DNA of 36,243 nucleotides, taken from Fibrobacteria bacterium (GTDB lineage Bacteria > Fibrobacterota > Fibrobacteria > UBA11236). The position numbers and the translations under genes are program-made. The stretch covers positions 1 to 36,243 of the forward strand of contig JADGQO010000021.1 of NCBI GenBank assembly GCA_017881725.1, in the 5' to 3' direction. Shown one piece after another: positions 25,135 to 33,626 of the stretch. The notes under the pieces were generated by a model. The model saw only the letters and a list, made by a program, of their open reading frames with translations. It was not told where the DNA came from and made no database searches. Position 1 is the stretch's first letter. Every line of letters begins with the position of its first letter.

Positions 25135-25941
25135 TCAGGCTTTGCGACGACGCGCTGCGGATAGGCCGATGCATCCCACCAGCCCGAAGCCGAACAAGGC
25201 AAGGGTGCCGGGCTCGGGAACGACGGGATCCGTATTGCTGGGAGTGCCGCCGATATCCACGGGCACGACCGGAGGCATGCCGAAGTCGGAACCAAGATCC
25301 AATTCGATCCAGGATGCCATGCCGTTCAACCCCAAAAAGGCCTGCATATCAAGGCGGTATTTCAGGGTATAATCACCCACGCCCAATACCCCGCCGATGT
25401 CCCCAATCAATTTGTCCCCACCCAAGTTACCGTACTTGTATCCGACCGGCAGGCTCTCGTCCAATGCTCCGACGGATTCCTGCATGTTCCGGAAAATAAA
25501 ATCCGGCGCCAGATCATTGGTCAGGGCGAGATCCATCAGGATAAAAGGCGCCCCATGGGTATTGTAGGTGAACCCGGAAAACAAATACGAAGTCGGGAAA
25601 TCGGTTACGGAAAAATGGATGATGCCGTCGCTATTGGCATAGTCGGTGAGGGGGCTGGTGGCGCTGGTGGCGGTTTCATTGGCCGTCACGCGGATATGGC
25701 TTCCACCTCCGGCGGAACCTCCGAAGTCATATCCGGAATGCGTGGAGACATCGCCATCCGCAGCATTGACCGCGGTATTGAGCGTGGCCGTGGGCGCAGT
25801 GACCGTCTCGTCCTTGCTCGCGGAAGCGACGCCATGAGATGCAGAGGTGGTGAGGTTTCCGCCCGTGATGATGACAGAAGCGGATGAGAGATAGCTCAAA
25901 GATGCGATGGCGATGGCGATGGCGGCATTGCGAAAGTACAT
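25135..25941 (-). CDS. PEP-CTERM sorting domain protein
   Basis: The 268-residue product has a signal peptide (YFRNAAIAIAIASLSYLSSAS) and a Thr/Ser/Gly-rich extracellular body. The C-terminus is classic for exosortase targets: VPEPGTLALFGFGLVGC followed by IGLSAARRRKA, that is, a PEP motif, a membrane helix and a basic cluster. In known systems EpsH-type exosortase cuts at the PEP motif during export, often together with exopolysaccharide genes. None is in this window. The ATG at 25941 has AGGAG 8 bases upstream; longer in-frame starts run into nirD and are not credible. Confidence 0.85.
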   Translation of the reverse strand: MYFRNAAIAIAIASLSYLSSASVIITGGNLTTSASHGVASASKDETVTAPTATLNTAVNAADGDVSTHSGYDFGGSAGGGSHIRVTANETATSATSPLTDYANSDGIIHFSVTDFPTSYLFSGFTYNTHGAPFILMDLALTNDLAPDFIFRNMQESVGALDESLPVGYKYGNLGGDKLIGDIGGVLGVGDYTLKYRLDMQAFLGLNGMASWIELDLGSDFGMPPVVPVDIGGTPSNTDPVVPEPGTLALFGFGLVGCIGLSAARRRKA

Positions 25942-26122
25942 GTCGGCTGCTCCTGGATGTGGTTTTAGAACTGCGCGCGTTACGCAGGCATGGCGGGAAT
26001 TTACGTTATTAGGATTCGACCGTAAAAGGGGTAAAAGGGCATAGGCGTGGCCTGTCGTTTTCCCGCGGTTGACCGAACAAGCCGCCAGGGTTTGCAAAAT
26101 GGGGCTTGGACGCAGCCCCTGC

Positions 26123-26467
26123 CTAGTCGAGCGGAACCATCTGCACATGGACATAGCCGTCCTCAACCTTGATCGGGTAACGATCGATCCGGTAATCCTC
26201 GCCGCCGAGGCATTTACCCGATTCCAGGGAGAAGGCTTTCTTGTGCATGGGGCAGGCCACCTTGAGTTCGCCCTTCTCATCGCCGATCAGACCTCGGCCC
26301 AGCACCATATCGCCTTTATGGGGGCATTGGTTCTGGCAGGCATACCAGCGTTCCGGAGCGCCGAAACGATAGATGGCGATTTGCACGCCGTCCACCAGCG
26401 CGGCTCCGCCGGAATTAAGCGGCACCTCTTCGACGCACACGACGCGCTTCCAGGTTTGCGCGATCAT
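26123..26467 (-). CDS. nirD: Nitrite reductase small subunit, Rieske type
   Basis: The 114-residue product is a Rieske-fold small subunit of NADH-dependent assimilatory nitrite reductase. It carries both cluster motifs, C48-x-H50 and C72-x-x-H75, so it probably holds a [2Fe-2S] centre, unlike some NirD proteins that lost it. It overlaps nirB by 4 bases (ATGA) and follows it in the operon, the usual arrangement. A damaged partial copy lies at 24567-24720. Its C-terminus (YPIKVEDGYVHVQMVPLD) is complete. Confidence 0.95.
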   Translation of the reverse strand: MIAQTWKRVVCVEEVPLNSGGAALVDGVQIAIYRFGAPERWYACQNQCPHKGDMVLGRGLIGDEKGELKVACPMHKKAFSLESGKCLGGEDYRIDRYPIKVEDGYVHVQMVPLD

Positions 26468-29025
26468 CGGGCAACCCCCGCCTGCGCGTTGGCGGATTCA
26501 ACGCGGGCCGAGACCGATTCGACAGCGAGCTCGGGACGCCAGTTGGCCGGGAATTTCTGTTCCCGTTCCTCGGACCAGACCAAGGTGGGATCCGGTTCCG
26601 GCGTGTTCAGGAAATGCTGGAAACGCTTGCGCAATTCGGGGTTCTCCACGGTCGTCTTCCATTCGCATTGGTAGGTGTCCACCAGGGCTTGCATGTCCCG
26701 CTCCAGGTCGGCGCAGATGCCGAGCGAGTCCTTGATGATCACGTCCTTCAATTTCTCCATGCCACCTTCCAGCTTGTTGAACCATACCGAGGTGCGCGTG
26801 AGCCGATCGGCGGTGCGGATGTAATACATGAGAAACCGATCGAGATAACGGATGACGGTTTCCTCGTCCAGATCCACGGCCAGAAGTTCCGCATGCTGGG
26901 GCTTGGCGCCGCCGTTGCCCGCCACATAGAGGTTCCAGCCCCGCTCCGTTGCCACCAGTCCGAAATCCTTGCCCTGGGCCTCGGCGCATTCGCGCACGCA
27001 TCCCGAGCACGCCGACTTGAGCTTATGCGGCGCGCGCAATCCCTTGTAACGGTTCTCGATGCGGACGGCGAAGCCGGTGGAATTCTGCACGCCGTAGCGG
27101 CACCAGGTGGATCCCACGCAGCTCTTTACCGTGCGCAGTGCCTTGCCGTAAGCGTGCCCGCTTTCGAAGCCCGCCGCGATCAGCTCCTCCCAGATGTCCG
27201 GCAATTGATCGACGCGCGCGCCGAAAAGATCGATGCGTTGCCCGCCGGTGATCTTGGTATAGAGTTTGAATTTCTTGGCCACCTGGCCCATGGCGATCAG
27301 CTGATCGGGAGTGATTTCGCCGCCAGGAACGCGGGGCACCACCGAATAGGTGCCGCCCTGCTGGATGTTCGCCAGATAGCGGTCGTTGGTATCCTGCTCC
27401 GACTGGTGCTCCAGGATCATGTCGTTCCAGGCACTGGCCAGGATGGAGGCCACCGCGGGTTTGCAGATCTCGCAGCCATCGCCCTTACCGTGCGACTCGA
27501 TCAGTTCGCGGAAGGTATGCAACTGCTTGATCTTCACGATCTCGTACAGCTCTTGCCGCGAGAAGTGGAAATGCTGGCACAGATGATTGCTGACCACCTT
27601 GCCTTCGGACTCCAACACGCCTTTGAGGATATCGCTCACCATGGGCAGGCAGCCGCCGCAGCCGGTGCCGGCTTTGGTGCAATTCTTGAGCGGGCCGATT
27701 TCACAGACGCCTTCGCGCACGGCCTTGACGATGTCGCCCTTGCTCACGTTATTGCACGTGCAGATTTGCGCGCTGTCCGGCAGGAACACGGGCGATAATC
27801 CGCCCGCCGATTTCGATTCGCCGCGCGGTCCCAGGATCAGGTCTTCGGGATTGGGGGGCAAGGTGGTCCGGTTCTTCATGAACTGGATGAGGCTGCCGTA
27901 TTCCGACGCATCGCCCACCAGCATGCCGCCCATCAGGTGATCGCCGAACTGGGACAGCGTCAGGCGCTTGTACACGCCTGCCTTCTCGTTGCGGTACACG
28001 ACGGTGCGGGTGCCCTTGGTCTCGCCGAAGGCGTCGCCGAAATTGGCCACGTCCACGCCCATCAGCTTGAGCTTGGCGGAGAGGTCGCCGGAGATGAAAG
28101 TCTTTTCCTCCCCCATCAGGTTAGCGGCCGCAACATCGGCCATGACGTAGCCGGGCGCGACCAGGCCGTAGACCATGCCGCGATGCAAAGCCGCTTCGCC
28201 GATGCAGAGAATGTCCGGGTCCGAGGTTTCCAACTTGTCGTTGATGGCTATGCCGCCGCGTTCGCCGACCTGCAAGCCGCAAGCGCGAGCCAAGTCGTCG
28301 CGGGGCCGGATGCCCGCCGAGGCCACCAATAAATCCGTGGGCAAGGTGCTGCCGTCGGTGAAGACCATGCCTTCTATTTTTCCGTTGCCGGCGATTTCCT
28401 TGGTGGACTTGCCGAGGTGCACGCGCACGCCCAGGCTTTCGATTTTCTCGACCAGTATGGCCGAACCGTGATCATCGATTTGGCGCGGCATCAGTCGGGA
28501 GGCGAACTCCACCACATGCGTTTCCAGACCCAGGTCGAAGACGGCTTTCGCGGCTTCCAGACCAAGCAGACCCCCGCCGATCACGACGGCTTTTTTGGCC
28601 TTGCCCGCATAGGCGATAATCCCGTCCAAGTCCTCAATGGTGCGGTAGACGAAAACGCCCTGCTTATCGATGCCCGGTACCGGCGGTACAAACGGAGCCG
28701 ATCCGGTGGCAATCACGAGCTTATCGTAAGGCGTGCGGGCGCCGGATTGCGACACCACTTCCTTCTTCTCCCGATCGATGGACGCGACCTTATCACCCAG
28801 CCGCAAATCAATGCCTTCTTCCGCGTACCATTCCGGGCCGGCCAAAGTGATGGGGATGCGTTCCGCGAAATACTTGGTCAACTGCACCCTGTCGTACGCA
28901 GGGCGAGGCTCCTCCCCGAAGATGGTGATGGACCACCGGTCCATTCCCCCCTTGGCCACCAGTTTTTCGCAAAACTTGTAGCCCACCATACCATTTCCAA
29001 TCACGACAATTCGCTTCCGAGACAT
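26464..29025 (-). CDS. nirB: NADH-dependent nitrite reductase large subunit
   Basis: The 853-residue product reduces nitrite to ammonium. Domains in order are an FAD/NAD(P)-binding oxidoreductase (IGNGMVG near the start; ATGSAPFVPPVPG; VVIGGGLLGLEAA), a BFD-like [2Fe-2S] domain (CTCNNVSKGDIV, then GTGCGGC), a second BFD-like domain (LCQHFHFSRQEL; CEICKPAV), and ferredoxin-like and sirohaem/[4Fe-4S] nitrite reductase domains with VGSTWCRYG and CSGCVRECAEAQGKD. Length and motifs are normal for NirB. The ATG at 29025 has GAGGGG upstream; a start at 29070 would add 15 residues before the nucleotide-binding fold. nirD follows with a 4-base overlap. Confidence 0.96.
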   Translation of the reverse strand: MSRKRIVVIGNGMVGYKFCEKLVAKGGMDRWSITIFGEEPRPAYDRVQLTKYFAERIPITLAGPEWYAEEGIDLRLGDKVASIDREKKEVVSQSGARTPYDKLVIATGSAPFVPPVPGIDKQGVFVYRTIEDLDGIIAYAGKAKKAVVIGGGLLGLEAAKAVFDLGLETHVVEFASRLMPRQIDDHGSAILVEKIESLGVRVHLGKSTKEIAGNGKIEGMVFTDGSTLPTDLLVASAGIRPRDDLARACGLQVGERGGIAINDKLETSDPDILCIGEAALHRGMVYGLVAPGYVMADVAAANLMGEEKTFISGDLSAKLKLMGVDVANFGDAFGETKGTRTVVYRNEKAGVYKRLTLSQFGDHLMGGMLVGDASEYGSLIQFMKNRTTLPPNPEDLILGPRGESKSAGGLSPVFLPDSAQICTCNNVSKGDIVKAVREGVCEIGPLKNCTKAGTGCGGCLPMVSDILKGVLESEGKVVSNHLCQHFHFSRQELYEIVKIKQLHTFRELIESHGKGDGCEICKPAVASILASAWNDMILEHQSEQDTNDRYLANIQQGGTYSVVPRVPGGEITPDQLIAMGQVAKKFKLYTKITGGQRIDLFGARVDQLPDIWEELIAAGFESGHAYGKALRTVKSCVGSTWCRYGVQNSTGFAVRIENRYKGLRAPHKLKSACSGCVRECAEAQGKDFGLVATERGWNLYVAGNGGAKPQHAELLAVDLDEETVIRYLDRFLMYYIRTADRLTRTSVWFNKLEGGMEKLKDVIIKDSLGICADLERDMQALVDTYQCEWKTTVENPELRKRFQHFLNTPEPDPTLVWSEEREQKFPANWRPELAVESVSARVESANAQAGVAR

Positions 29026-29304
29026 ACCGGAGACCCCTCTACCGATAAAAACATGAATCCAACCGATCACGAATTAAGCAAGGACGATGCCGGGACTTCG
29101 GGGGCAACGAAGCCTATTGTGGGCAATGGCCGCTTGGATTGCCAGAATATGGAAGGAATTGACTGAAATAGGAAATTGACGTTTTATGACAAAGACGGAA
29201 TTTCTGTCCCTTGAGGTCTTTTATCTGCAAGACAAAATCATCACCAGGACGGCTACACGGAATTGGCAGCCGGTCCGCGAACTACCCAAAGTAAAATCAC
29301 GGCC

Positions 29305-29332
29305 AAAAAAAAGACGCCCCGGAGGAGGCGTC
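29305..29332 (-). terminator. Rho-independent terminator of the sigma factor gene
   Basis: On the minus strand GACGCC and GGCGTC (29313-29318 and 29327-29332) form a stem with an 8-base loop, followed by eight T residues. It lies about 140 bases past the sigma gene's stop and about 280 bases before nirB, in a 448-base gap (29026-29473). The rest of that gap should hold the nirB promoter, but I could not assign one with confidence. Confidence 0.75.
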
Positions 29333-29473
29333 CTTTCGCCGGGCCGATGAGGGGGATACTCAACGGTCCGGCTTTGGAATCCGATTCCCGGGGAAGGGAA
29401 CCGGTTTCTGTTTTGGTTAGGAAGGTCGTTCCGTTCGGGTCCTACCGTTCGGATCCTTCCGTCGATGTCACCA

Positions 29474-30331
29474 TCAACCGACGGCAGCGAGCTCCGAGGC
29501 TTCTTCCATGTTGCGCAAGTTGGCCAAACCCTTTTCCTTGATTTGGCGCACGCGCTCCTTGGACAGGCCAATCACTTCTCCGATTTCCTCGAGGTTCAGG
29601 GCGTCATGATGGTTGATGCCGAAGTACATGGACAAAACCGTGCGCTCCTGATCGTTCAGCTTATGCAGCATCTTGGTCACGAAGCTTTGTTGCGACTTCA
29701 CCTTGGTGACCAAGTCGGGCGCTTCGGTATGGGTATCTTCGATCACGTCCATGATCGAGGAGCCTTCTTCGCCGTTGAAGGTTTCGTCGAGGCTGGAGTG
29801 GCGCAGACCCATTTCCATGATCTTCTCGATTTGGCGGCCGGTGTAGCCCATTTTGCCGCCGAGTACTTCCGTGTCGATTTGCGCGCCGCCGCCGATGGTT
29901 TGGCGCATGGGCACGTTGTGCTTGGAAAAGCGACGCAGAATCAGTTCCTTTTCGGCCGAGATACGGACCAGACGCGCGCGTTCGGCGATGGCGCGGGTGA
30001 TGGCTTGGCGAATCCACCACACGGCGTAGGAAATGAATTTCAGCTTACGGTTCACGTCGAAGCGCTTGGCCGCCTCGATGAGTCCGATATTGCCTTCGTT
30101 AATCAGTTCCGGGAGCGAAAAGCCCTGGTTCTTGTACATAAAGGCCACGTTGATGACGAATTTCAAGTTGGAGCAAACCAACTTGTGGATGGCGCGCTGG
30201 TCGCCGGTTTGAATGCGCTTCAAGATCTCTATTTCCTCATCTTTCTTAAGGAGAGGATATTTGGAGATGTCCTTGATATATTGATAATAGAGTCCGGCTC
30301 CGTCCCATGCTTCCATCGATTGGTGAGTCAT
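29474..30331 (-). CDS. RNA polymerase sigma factor, RpoD/SigA type (short group 1/2)
   Basis: The 285-residue product has sigma-70 regions 1.2 to 4.2. AGLYYQYIKDISKYPLL is region 1.2, LVCSNLKFVINVAFMY then LPELINEGNIGLIEAAKRFD is 2.1-2.2, and FISYAVWWIRQAITRAIAE is 2.3-2.4. Region 3 follows, then region 4 with LNDQERTVLSMYFGI and the HTH SLEEIGEVIGLSKERVRQIKE-like sequence. There is no long N-terminal region 1.1 or non-conserved insert, as in the short primary sigma factors of Bacteroidota, Chlorobi and Fibrobacterota. The ATG at 30331 has AGGA 8 bases upstream; a TTG at 30361 would add ten residues. It is probably the housekeeping or a closely related sigma factor. Confidence 0.92.
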   Translation of the reverse strand: MTHQSMEAWDGAGLYYQYIKDISKYPLLKKDEEIEILKRIQTGDQRAIHKLVCSNLKFVINVAFMYKNQGFSLPELINEGNIGLIEAAKRFDVNRKLKFISYAVWWIRQAITRAIAERARLVRISAEKELILRRFSKHNVPMRQTIGGGAQIDTEVLGGKMGYTGRQIEKIMEMGLRHSSLDETFNGEEGSSIMDVIEDTHTEAPDLVTKVKSQQSFVTKMLHKLNDQERTVLSMYFGINHHDALNLEEIGEVIGLSKERVRQIKEKGLANLRNMEEASELAAVG

Positions 30332-30445
30332 ATTCTGAATCCTGGTTAAGTGCTGATTCAATAATACGGTCCTGACGAGGAGGGTATGTCACGCTTATGT
30401 CATGACCCCGTACTTATTCGGCCTGAAAAATGTGCCGAAATCATT

Positions 30446-30598
30446 TTAAAAACAGGTTTCCCGAAGGTTATCACTGGGTTTTTCGAAGACTCGCGAATCC
30501 ACGTGCGGGGAATCGCCAGGAGTCCGCAGGGGTTGGCGCAAGATGGCTTCGGGCGAATAAGCCAGCATGTCCTTCCAGATGCCATCGGAGACGGTCAT
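30446..30598 (-). CDS. Short ORF downstream of the MNT gene, unrecognised
   Basis: This 50-codon reading starts 8 bases after the stop of the MNT nucleotidyltransferase gene on the same strand (MTVSDGIWKDMLAYSPEAIL at the start). That is where a HEPN (DUF86) partner would be expected, but it is far too short and has no R-x4-H-x-Y motif. It may be a spurious frame or the remnant of a partner. There is no good ribosome-binding site. Confidence 0.2.
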   Translation of the reverse strand: MTVSDGIWKDMLAYSPEAILRQPLRTPGDSPHVDSRVFEKPSDNLRETCF

Positions 30599-30606
30599 CG
30601 GTGGGT

Positions 30607-30879
30607 TCAATGACCATATATGACGCGAGCCTTAGAGAGTACTTGTTCCCGACGGCCGGGCCGGAAATCCTTCGGCATGGACAAATCCACCTTATGCCCC
30701 CAAAGGGGCTCTAATTCCTCGTGCAAGGTGGCAAAGGACCAGCCGGGGGTCTTGCCTTCTTCGAAATCAACGAGGATATCCACGTCGCTGTCATTGGCAA
30801 ATCGCGAAGTGAGCACCGACCCGTACAACCACATTTTTCGAATATGATGTTTTCGGCAAAAGGCCCGGATTTTGTCCAT
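30607..30879 (-). CDS. Minimal nucleotidyltransferase (MntA-like)
   Basis: The 90-residue product has the MNT motif LYGSVLTSRFANDSDVDILVDF: the G-S pair near 20-21, the D-x-D pair near 32-34 and a third Asp in HKVDLSMP near 75. Such proteins are the antitoxin half of MNT-HEPN modules and AMPylate their HEPN partner. No full HEPN gene follows, only a 50-codon frame. It sits divergent from tex, sharing the 107 bases between them. It may be an orphan antitoxin or serve a HEPN elsewhere, such as the one at 4881-5312. Confidence 0.85.
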   Translation of the reverse strand: MDKIRAFCRKHHIRKMWLYGSVLTSRFANDSDVDILVDFEEGKTPGWSFATLHEELEPLWGHKVDLSMPKDFRPGRREQVLSKARVIYGH

Positions 30880-30986
30880 TCCTTGGAAAGGACCCCTTCC
30901 GCCTGTGACCCGGGCGGTCTTATTCCTACTTTTCCCTTCCTCTCTAACATTTTCAGTCCCCAGTCAAGGTTTTCCAGGAGTTCAAC

Positions 30987-33356
30987 GTGGGCTTTGTCGA
31001 ATTAATCGCATCCGATACCAAACTCAGGCCCGATCAGGTCCGCAATACCTTGGCCTTGTTCGACCAGGGATCAACCGTTCCCTTCATCACGCGTTACCGT
31101 AAGGAAATCACGGGCTCGCTGGATGAAAACCAATTGCGCGCCATCGAAGAGAAATACATCTACTACAAAGAAGTTTCCGATCGCCGCGAGACGATTCTGA
31201 AGAGCATCGAAACGCAAGGCAAGTTAACGCCTGAGTTACGGGCCAAATTGGAAACCACGCAGAGCAAAACGGAGCTGGAAGATTTGTACTTGCCGTACAA
31301 GCCCAAGCGCCGCACGCGCGCCATGGCCGCCAAGGAAGCGGGCTTGGAGCCCCTGGCCCGCCTCATCGCGGAGCAAGCTTCCACCAATGGACAAACCTTG
31401 GAGCAAATCGCCGCGGCCTATGTGAAGCCGGAAGCCAACGTGGCCGATGCCGCCGCCGCCCTGCAAGGCGCGCTGGACATCCTGGCCGAAGAATTGGCCG
31501 AAGACGCCGACTTGCGCGGCCGTATCCGCGAGCTGGCGTTGAAGTCCGGCTTGTACGTGAGCAAGGTCCGCAAGGAGCATGAAGGCAAGCGCAGCAAGTT
31601 CGAGATGTATTACAACTTCAGCGAGAAGGTGAGCGCGCTCCCGTCCCATCGCATATTGGCCATGCGCCGCGGCGAGAAGGAAGAAGTGCTCAAGACGGAG
31701 TTGTCGCTTGAGGATACGAAGTGTTTGGGCATGCTGGAAGCCAAGGCCATCAAGACCGGATCGCCGTTCAAGGTCGAGCTGGAAAAAATGGTTAAGGATG
31801 CCTACGATCGGCTCTTGAAGCCGGCCATCGAAACCGAAGTGCGCCTGGCGCTCAAAGAACGGGCCGACGCGGAAGCGTATCTCGTGTTCCAGAAGAACCT
31901 GCGTGACGTGCTTTTGGCGGCTCCCGCCGGCGCCAAAACCGTCATGGGCGTGGACCCGGGCTTCCGCTCGGGCATCAAGCTGGCCGTCATCGACGGCACC
32001 GGCAAATTGCTGGAGCATCGCACCATCTATCCCATGCCGCCGCAAAACCAGGTCGAAGCTTCGCAGACCATTCTCATCGCCATGCTGGAAAGCTTCAAGG
32101 TCGATATCGTCGCCATCGGCAACGGCACGGCCTCGCGCGAATCCGACGAGTTCATCGGCAACGCGTTCAAGACCATGGAAAAATCACCTATTAAAGTGGT
32201 GGTTTCCGAGGCTGGGGCTTCGGTGTATTCCGCCTCACCGCTGGCCGGAAAAGAGTTTCCCGACCTCGACGCCACCATCCGCAGCGCCGTGTCCATCGCG
32301 CGCCGCATCCAGGATCCGCTGGCCGAACTCGTGAAGATCGACCCCAAGGCCATCGGCGTGGGCCAATACCAGCACGACGTGAACCAGAACGAATTGAAGC
32401 GCAAGTTGGAAGTGGTGGTCGAATCCTCCGTGAATAACGTGGGCGTGGACGTGAACATCGCCAGCGAAGCGTTGCTCGGATATGTCGCGGGCATCAACAA
32501 GTCCTTGGCTAAAAACATCGTCGACTACCGCAATGCCAACGGCGCTTTCGCCAGCCGTTCAGTCTTGGTCAAGGTTCCGCAATTCGGCCCCAAGGCCTTC
32601 GAACAGGCCGCCGGCTTCTTGCGCGTGCAATCCGCCGAAAACCCGTTGGACGCCTCCGCGGTCCATCCGGAGCGCTATGACCTGGTCCGCCGCATCGTCG
32701 AGGACACGGGATTGTCGATCAAGGATTTGGTCGGCAACAAGGACGCCATCGCCAAAATCGAATTGAACAAGTACGTGACCGACGAAGTGGGCATGCCCAC
32801 GCTGCTCGACATTGTGGCGGAATTAGAAAAGCCCGCGCGTGATCCGCGCGCCGAGTTCGTGTACGCGCGCTTCAACTCCAAAGTCCAGGATCTAAAAGAT
32901 TTGACCCAGGGCCTGTGGCTGGAAGGCTCCGTGACCAACGTGACCAACTTCGGCGCCTTCGTGGACATCGGCGTGCATCAGGACGGCCTGGTCCACATTT
33001 CGGAAATCGCCGACAAGTTCGTCGACGACGCCAAGAAGCTTTTGACCGCCGGCCAAATCGTGCAGGTGCGCGTGCTCGACGTGGACATCGCCCAGAAGCG
33101 TATTTCCCTGTCGATGAAAAAGGAAAGCGCCGTGAAGCCCGAGGGCAAAGGCGGTCAAGGACAAGGTCGCGGCCAAGGCCAGCAAGGCGGTCAGGCTGGA
33201 CAGGGTCAGGGCGGAAAGCCCTCGTTCGGGAAGCCCAAGAAGCCTACGGCCACGGTCGATCAGCTCAAGGACAAGTTCGCCGAGGACGGCAAGAAGAAGC
33301 AGAACAACATCAAGCTGCAATTCTCGCTGAAGCAATTGATGCGAAGCGGACGCTGA
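30987..33356 (+). CDS. tex: Tex/S1 RNA-binding transcription accessory protein
   Basis: The 789-residue product has Tex-family domains in order. The N-terminal helical domain includes YRKEITGSLDENQLRAIEE. The YqgF/RuvC-like fold has VMGVDPGFRSGIKLAVID near 315-332. Helix-hairpin-helix elements follow (VDYRNANGAFASRSVLVKV and FGPKAFEQAAGF near 510-550). The S1 domain has GSVTNVTNFGAFVDIGVH and VDIAQKRISLSMK near 650-715. A Gly/Gln-rich linker (GQGRGQGQQGGQAGQGQGG) and a basic tail follow, longer than in E. coli Tex. The GTG start has AGGAG 6 bases upstream. Tex binds nucleic acid and affects transcription elongation. Its terminator is at 33544-33575. Confidence 0.96.
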   Translation: MGFVELIASDTKLRPDQVRNTLALFDQGSTVPFITRYRKEITGSLDENQLRAIEEKYIYYKEVSDRRETILKSIETQGKLTPELRAKLETTQSKTELEDLYLPYKPKRRTRAMAAKEAGLEPLARLIAEQASTNGQTLEQIAAAYVKPEANVADAAAALQGALDILAEELAEDADLRGRIRELALKSGLYVSKVRKEHEGKRSKFEMYYNFSEKVSALPSHRILAMRRGEKEEVLKTELSLEDTKCLGMLEAKAIKTGSPFKVELEKMVKDAYDRLLKPAIETEVRLALKERADAEAYLVFQKNLRDVLLAAPAGAKTVMGVDPGFRSGIKLAVIDGTGKLLEHRTIYPMPPQNQVEASQTILIAMLESFKVDIVAIGNGTASRESDEFIGNAFKTMEKSPIKVVVSEAGASVYSASPLAGKEFPDLDATIRSAVSIARRIQDPLAELVKIDPKAIGVGQYQHDVNQNELKRKLEVVVESSVNNVGVDVNIASEALLGYVAGINKSLAKNIVDYRNANGAFASRSVLVKVPQFGPKAFEQAAGFLRVQSAENPLDASAVHPERYDLVRRIVEDTGLSIKDLVGNKDAIAKIELNKYVTDEVGMPTLLDIVAELEKPARDPRAEFVYARFNSKVQDLKDLTQGLWLEGSVTNVTNFGAFVDIGVHQDGLVHISEIADKFVDDAKKLLTAGQIVQVRVLDVDIAQKRISLSMKKESAVKPEGKGGQGQGRGQGQQGGQAGQGQGGKPSFGKPKKPTATVDQLKDKFAEDGKKKQNNIKLQFSLKQLMRSGR

Positions 33357-33409
33357 AAGCGACCACCCGGGCCGCTAGGAAGCGGGCGTTGAGCAGGAAC
33401 TCCGCGCTG

Positions 33410-33468
33410 CGGTCGATGGGCGGAGCGGTCGATGGGCGGAGCGGTCGATGGGCGGAGCGGTCGATGGA
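33410..33468. repeat. 16-bp tandem repeat after tex
   Basis: The unit CGGTCGATGGGCGGAG occurs three times exactly (33410-33425, 33426-33441, 33442-33457), followed by a partial fourth copy. It lies between the tex stop and its terminator, so it is transcribed. It looks like a recent expansion in a non-coding spacer and could vary in copy number. Confidence 0.85.
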
Positions 33469-33543
33469 CTCGGCCACTCCGACTGGAAGTTGGACTCGTC
33501 GGCAATGGTGACTTGACCGCGCGAGCGGCGGGAGAATCGAAGG

Positions 33544-33575
33544 CCCCTGTAACCTAGCGGTTACGGGGGTTTTTT
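33544..33575 (+). terminator. Rho-independent terminator of tex
   Basis: An 11-bp stem, CCCCTGTAACC with GGTTACGGGGG (one G-T pair), closes a TAGC loop and is followed by six T residues. It lies about 190 bases after the tex stop codon. Confidence 0.9.
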
Positions 33576-33626
33576 ATTTCTTTGGATGATTACGCAGGAT
33601 TCTTCCGGGTTACTCATCACCAAATA

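Noticed and set aside
26614..27798. Plus-strand open frame of 394 codons
   Set aside because: Antisense to nirB, whose cofactor motifs are all present; the His/Ala-rich translation is a typical shadow.
33410..33468. Possible CRISPR array
   Set aside because: The 16-base units are contiguous with no spacers, so this is a simple tandem repeat.
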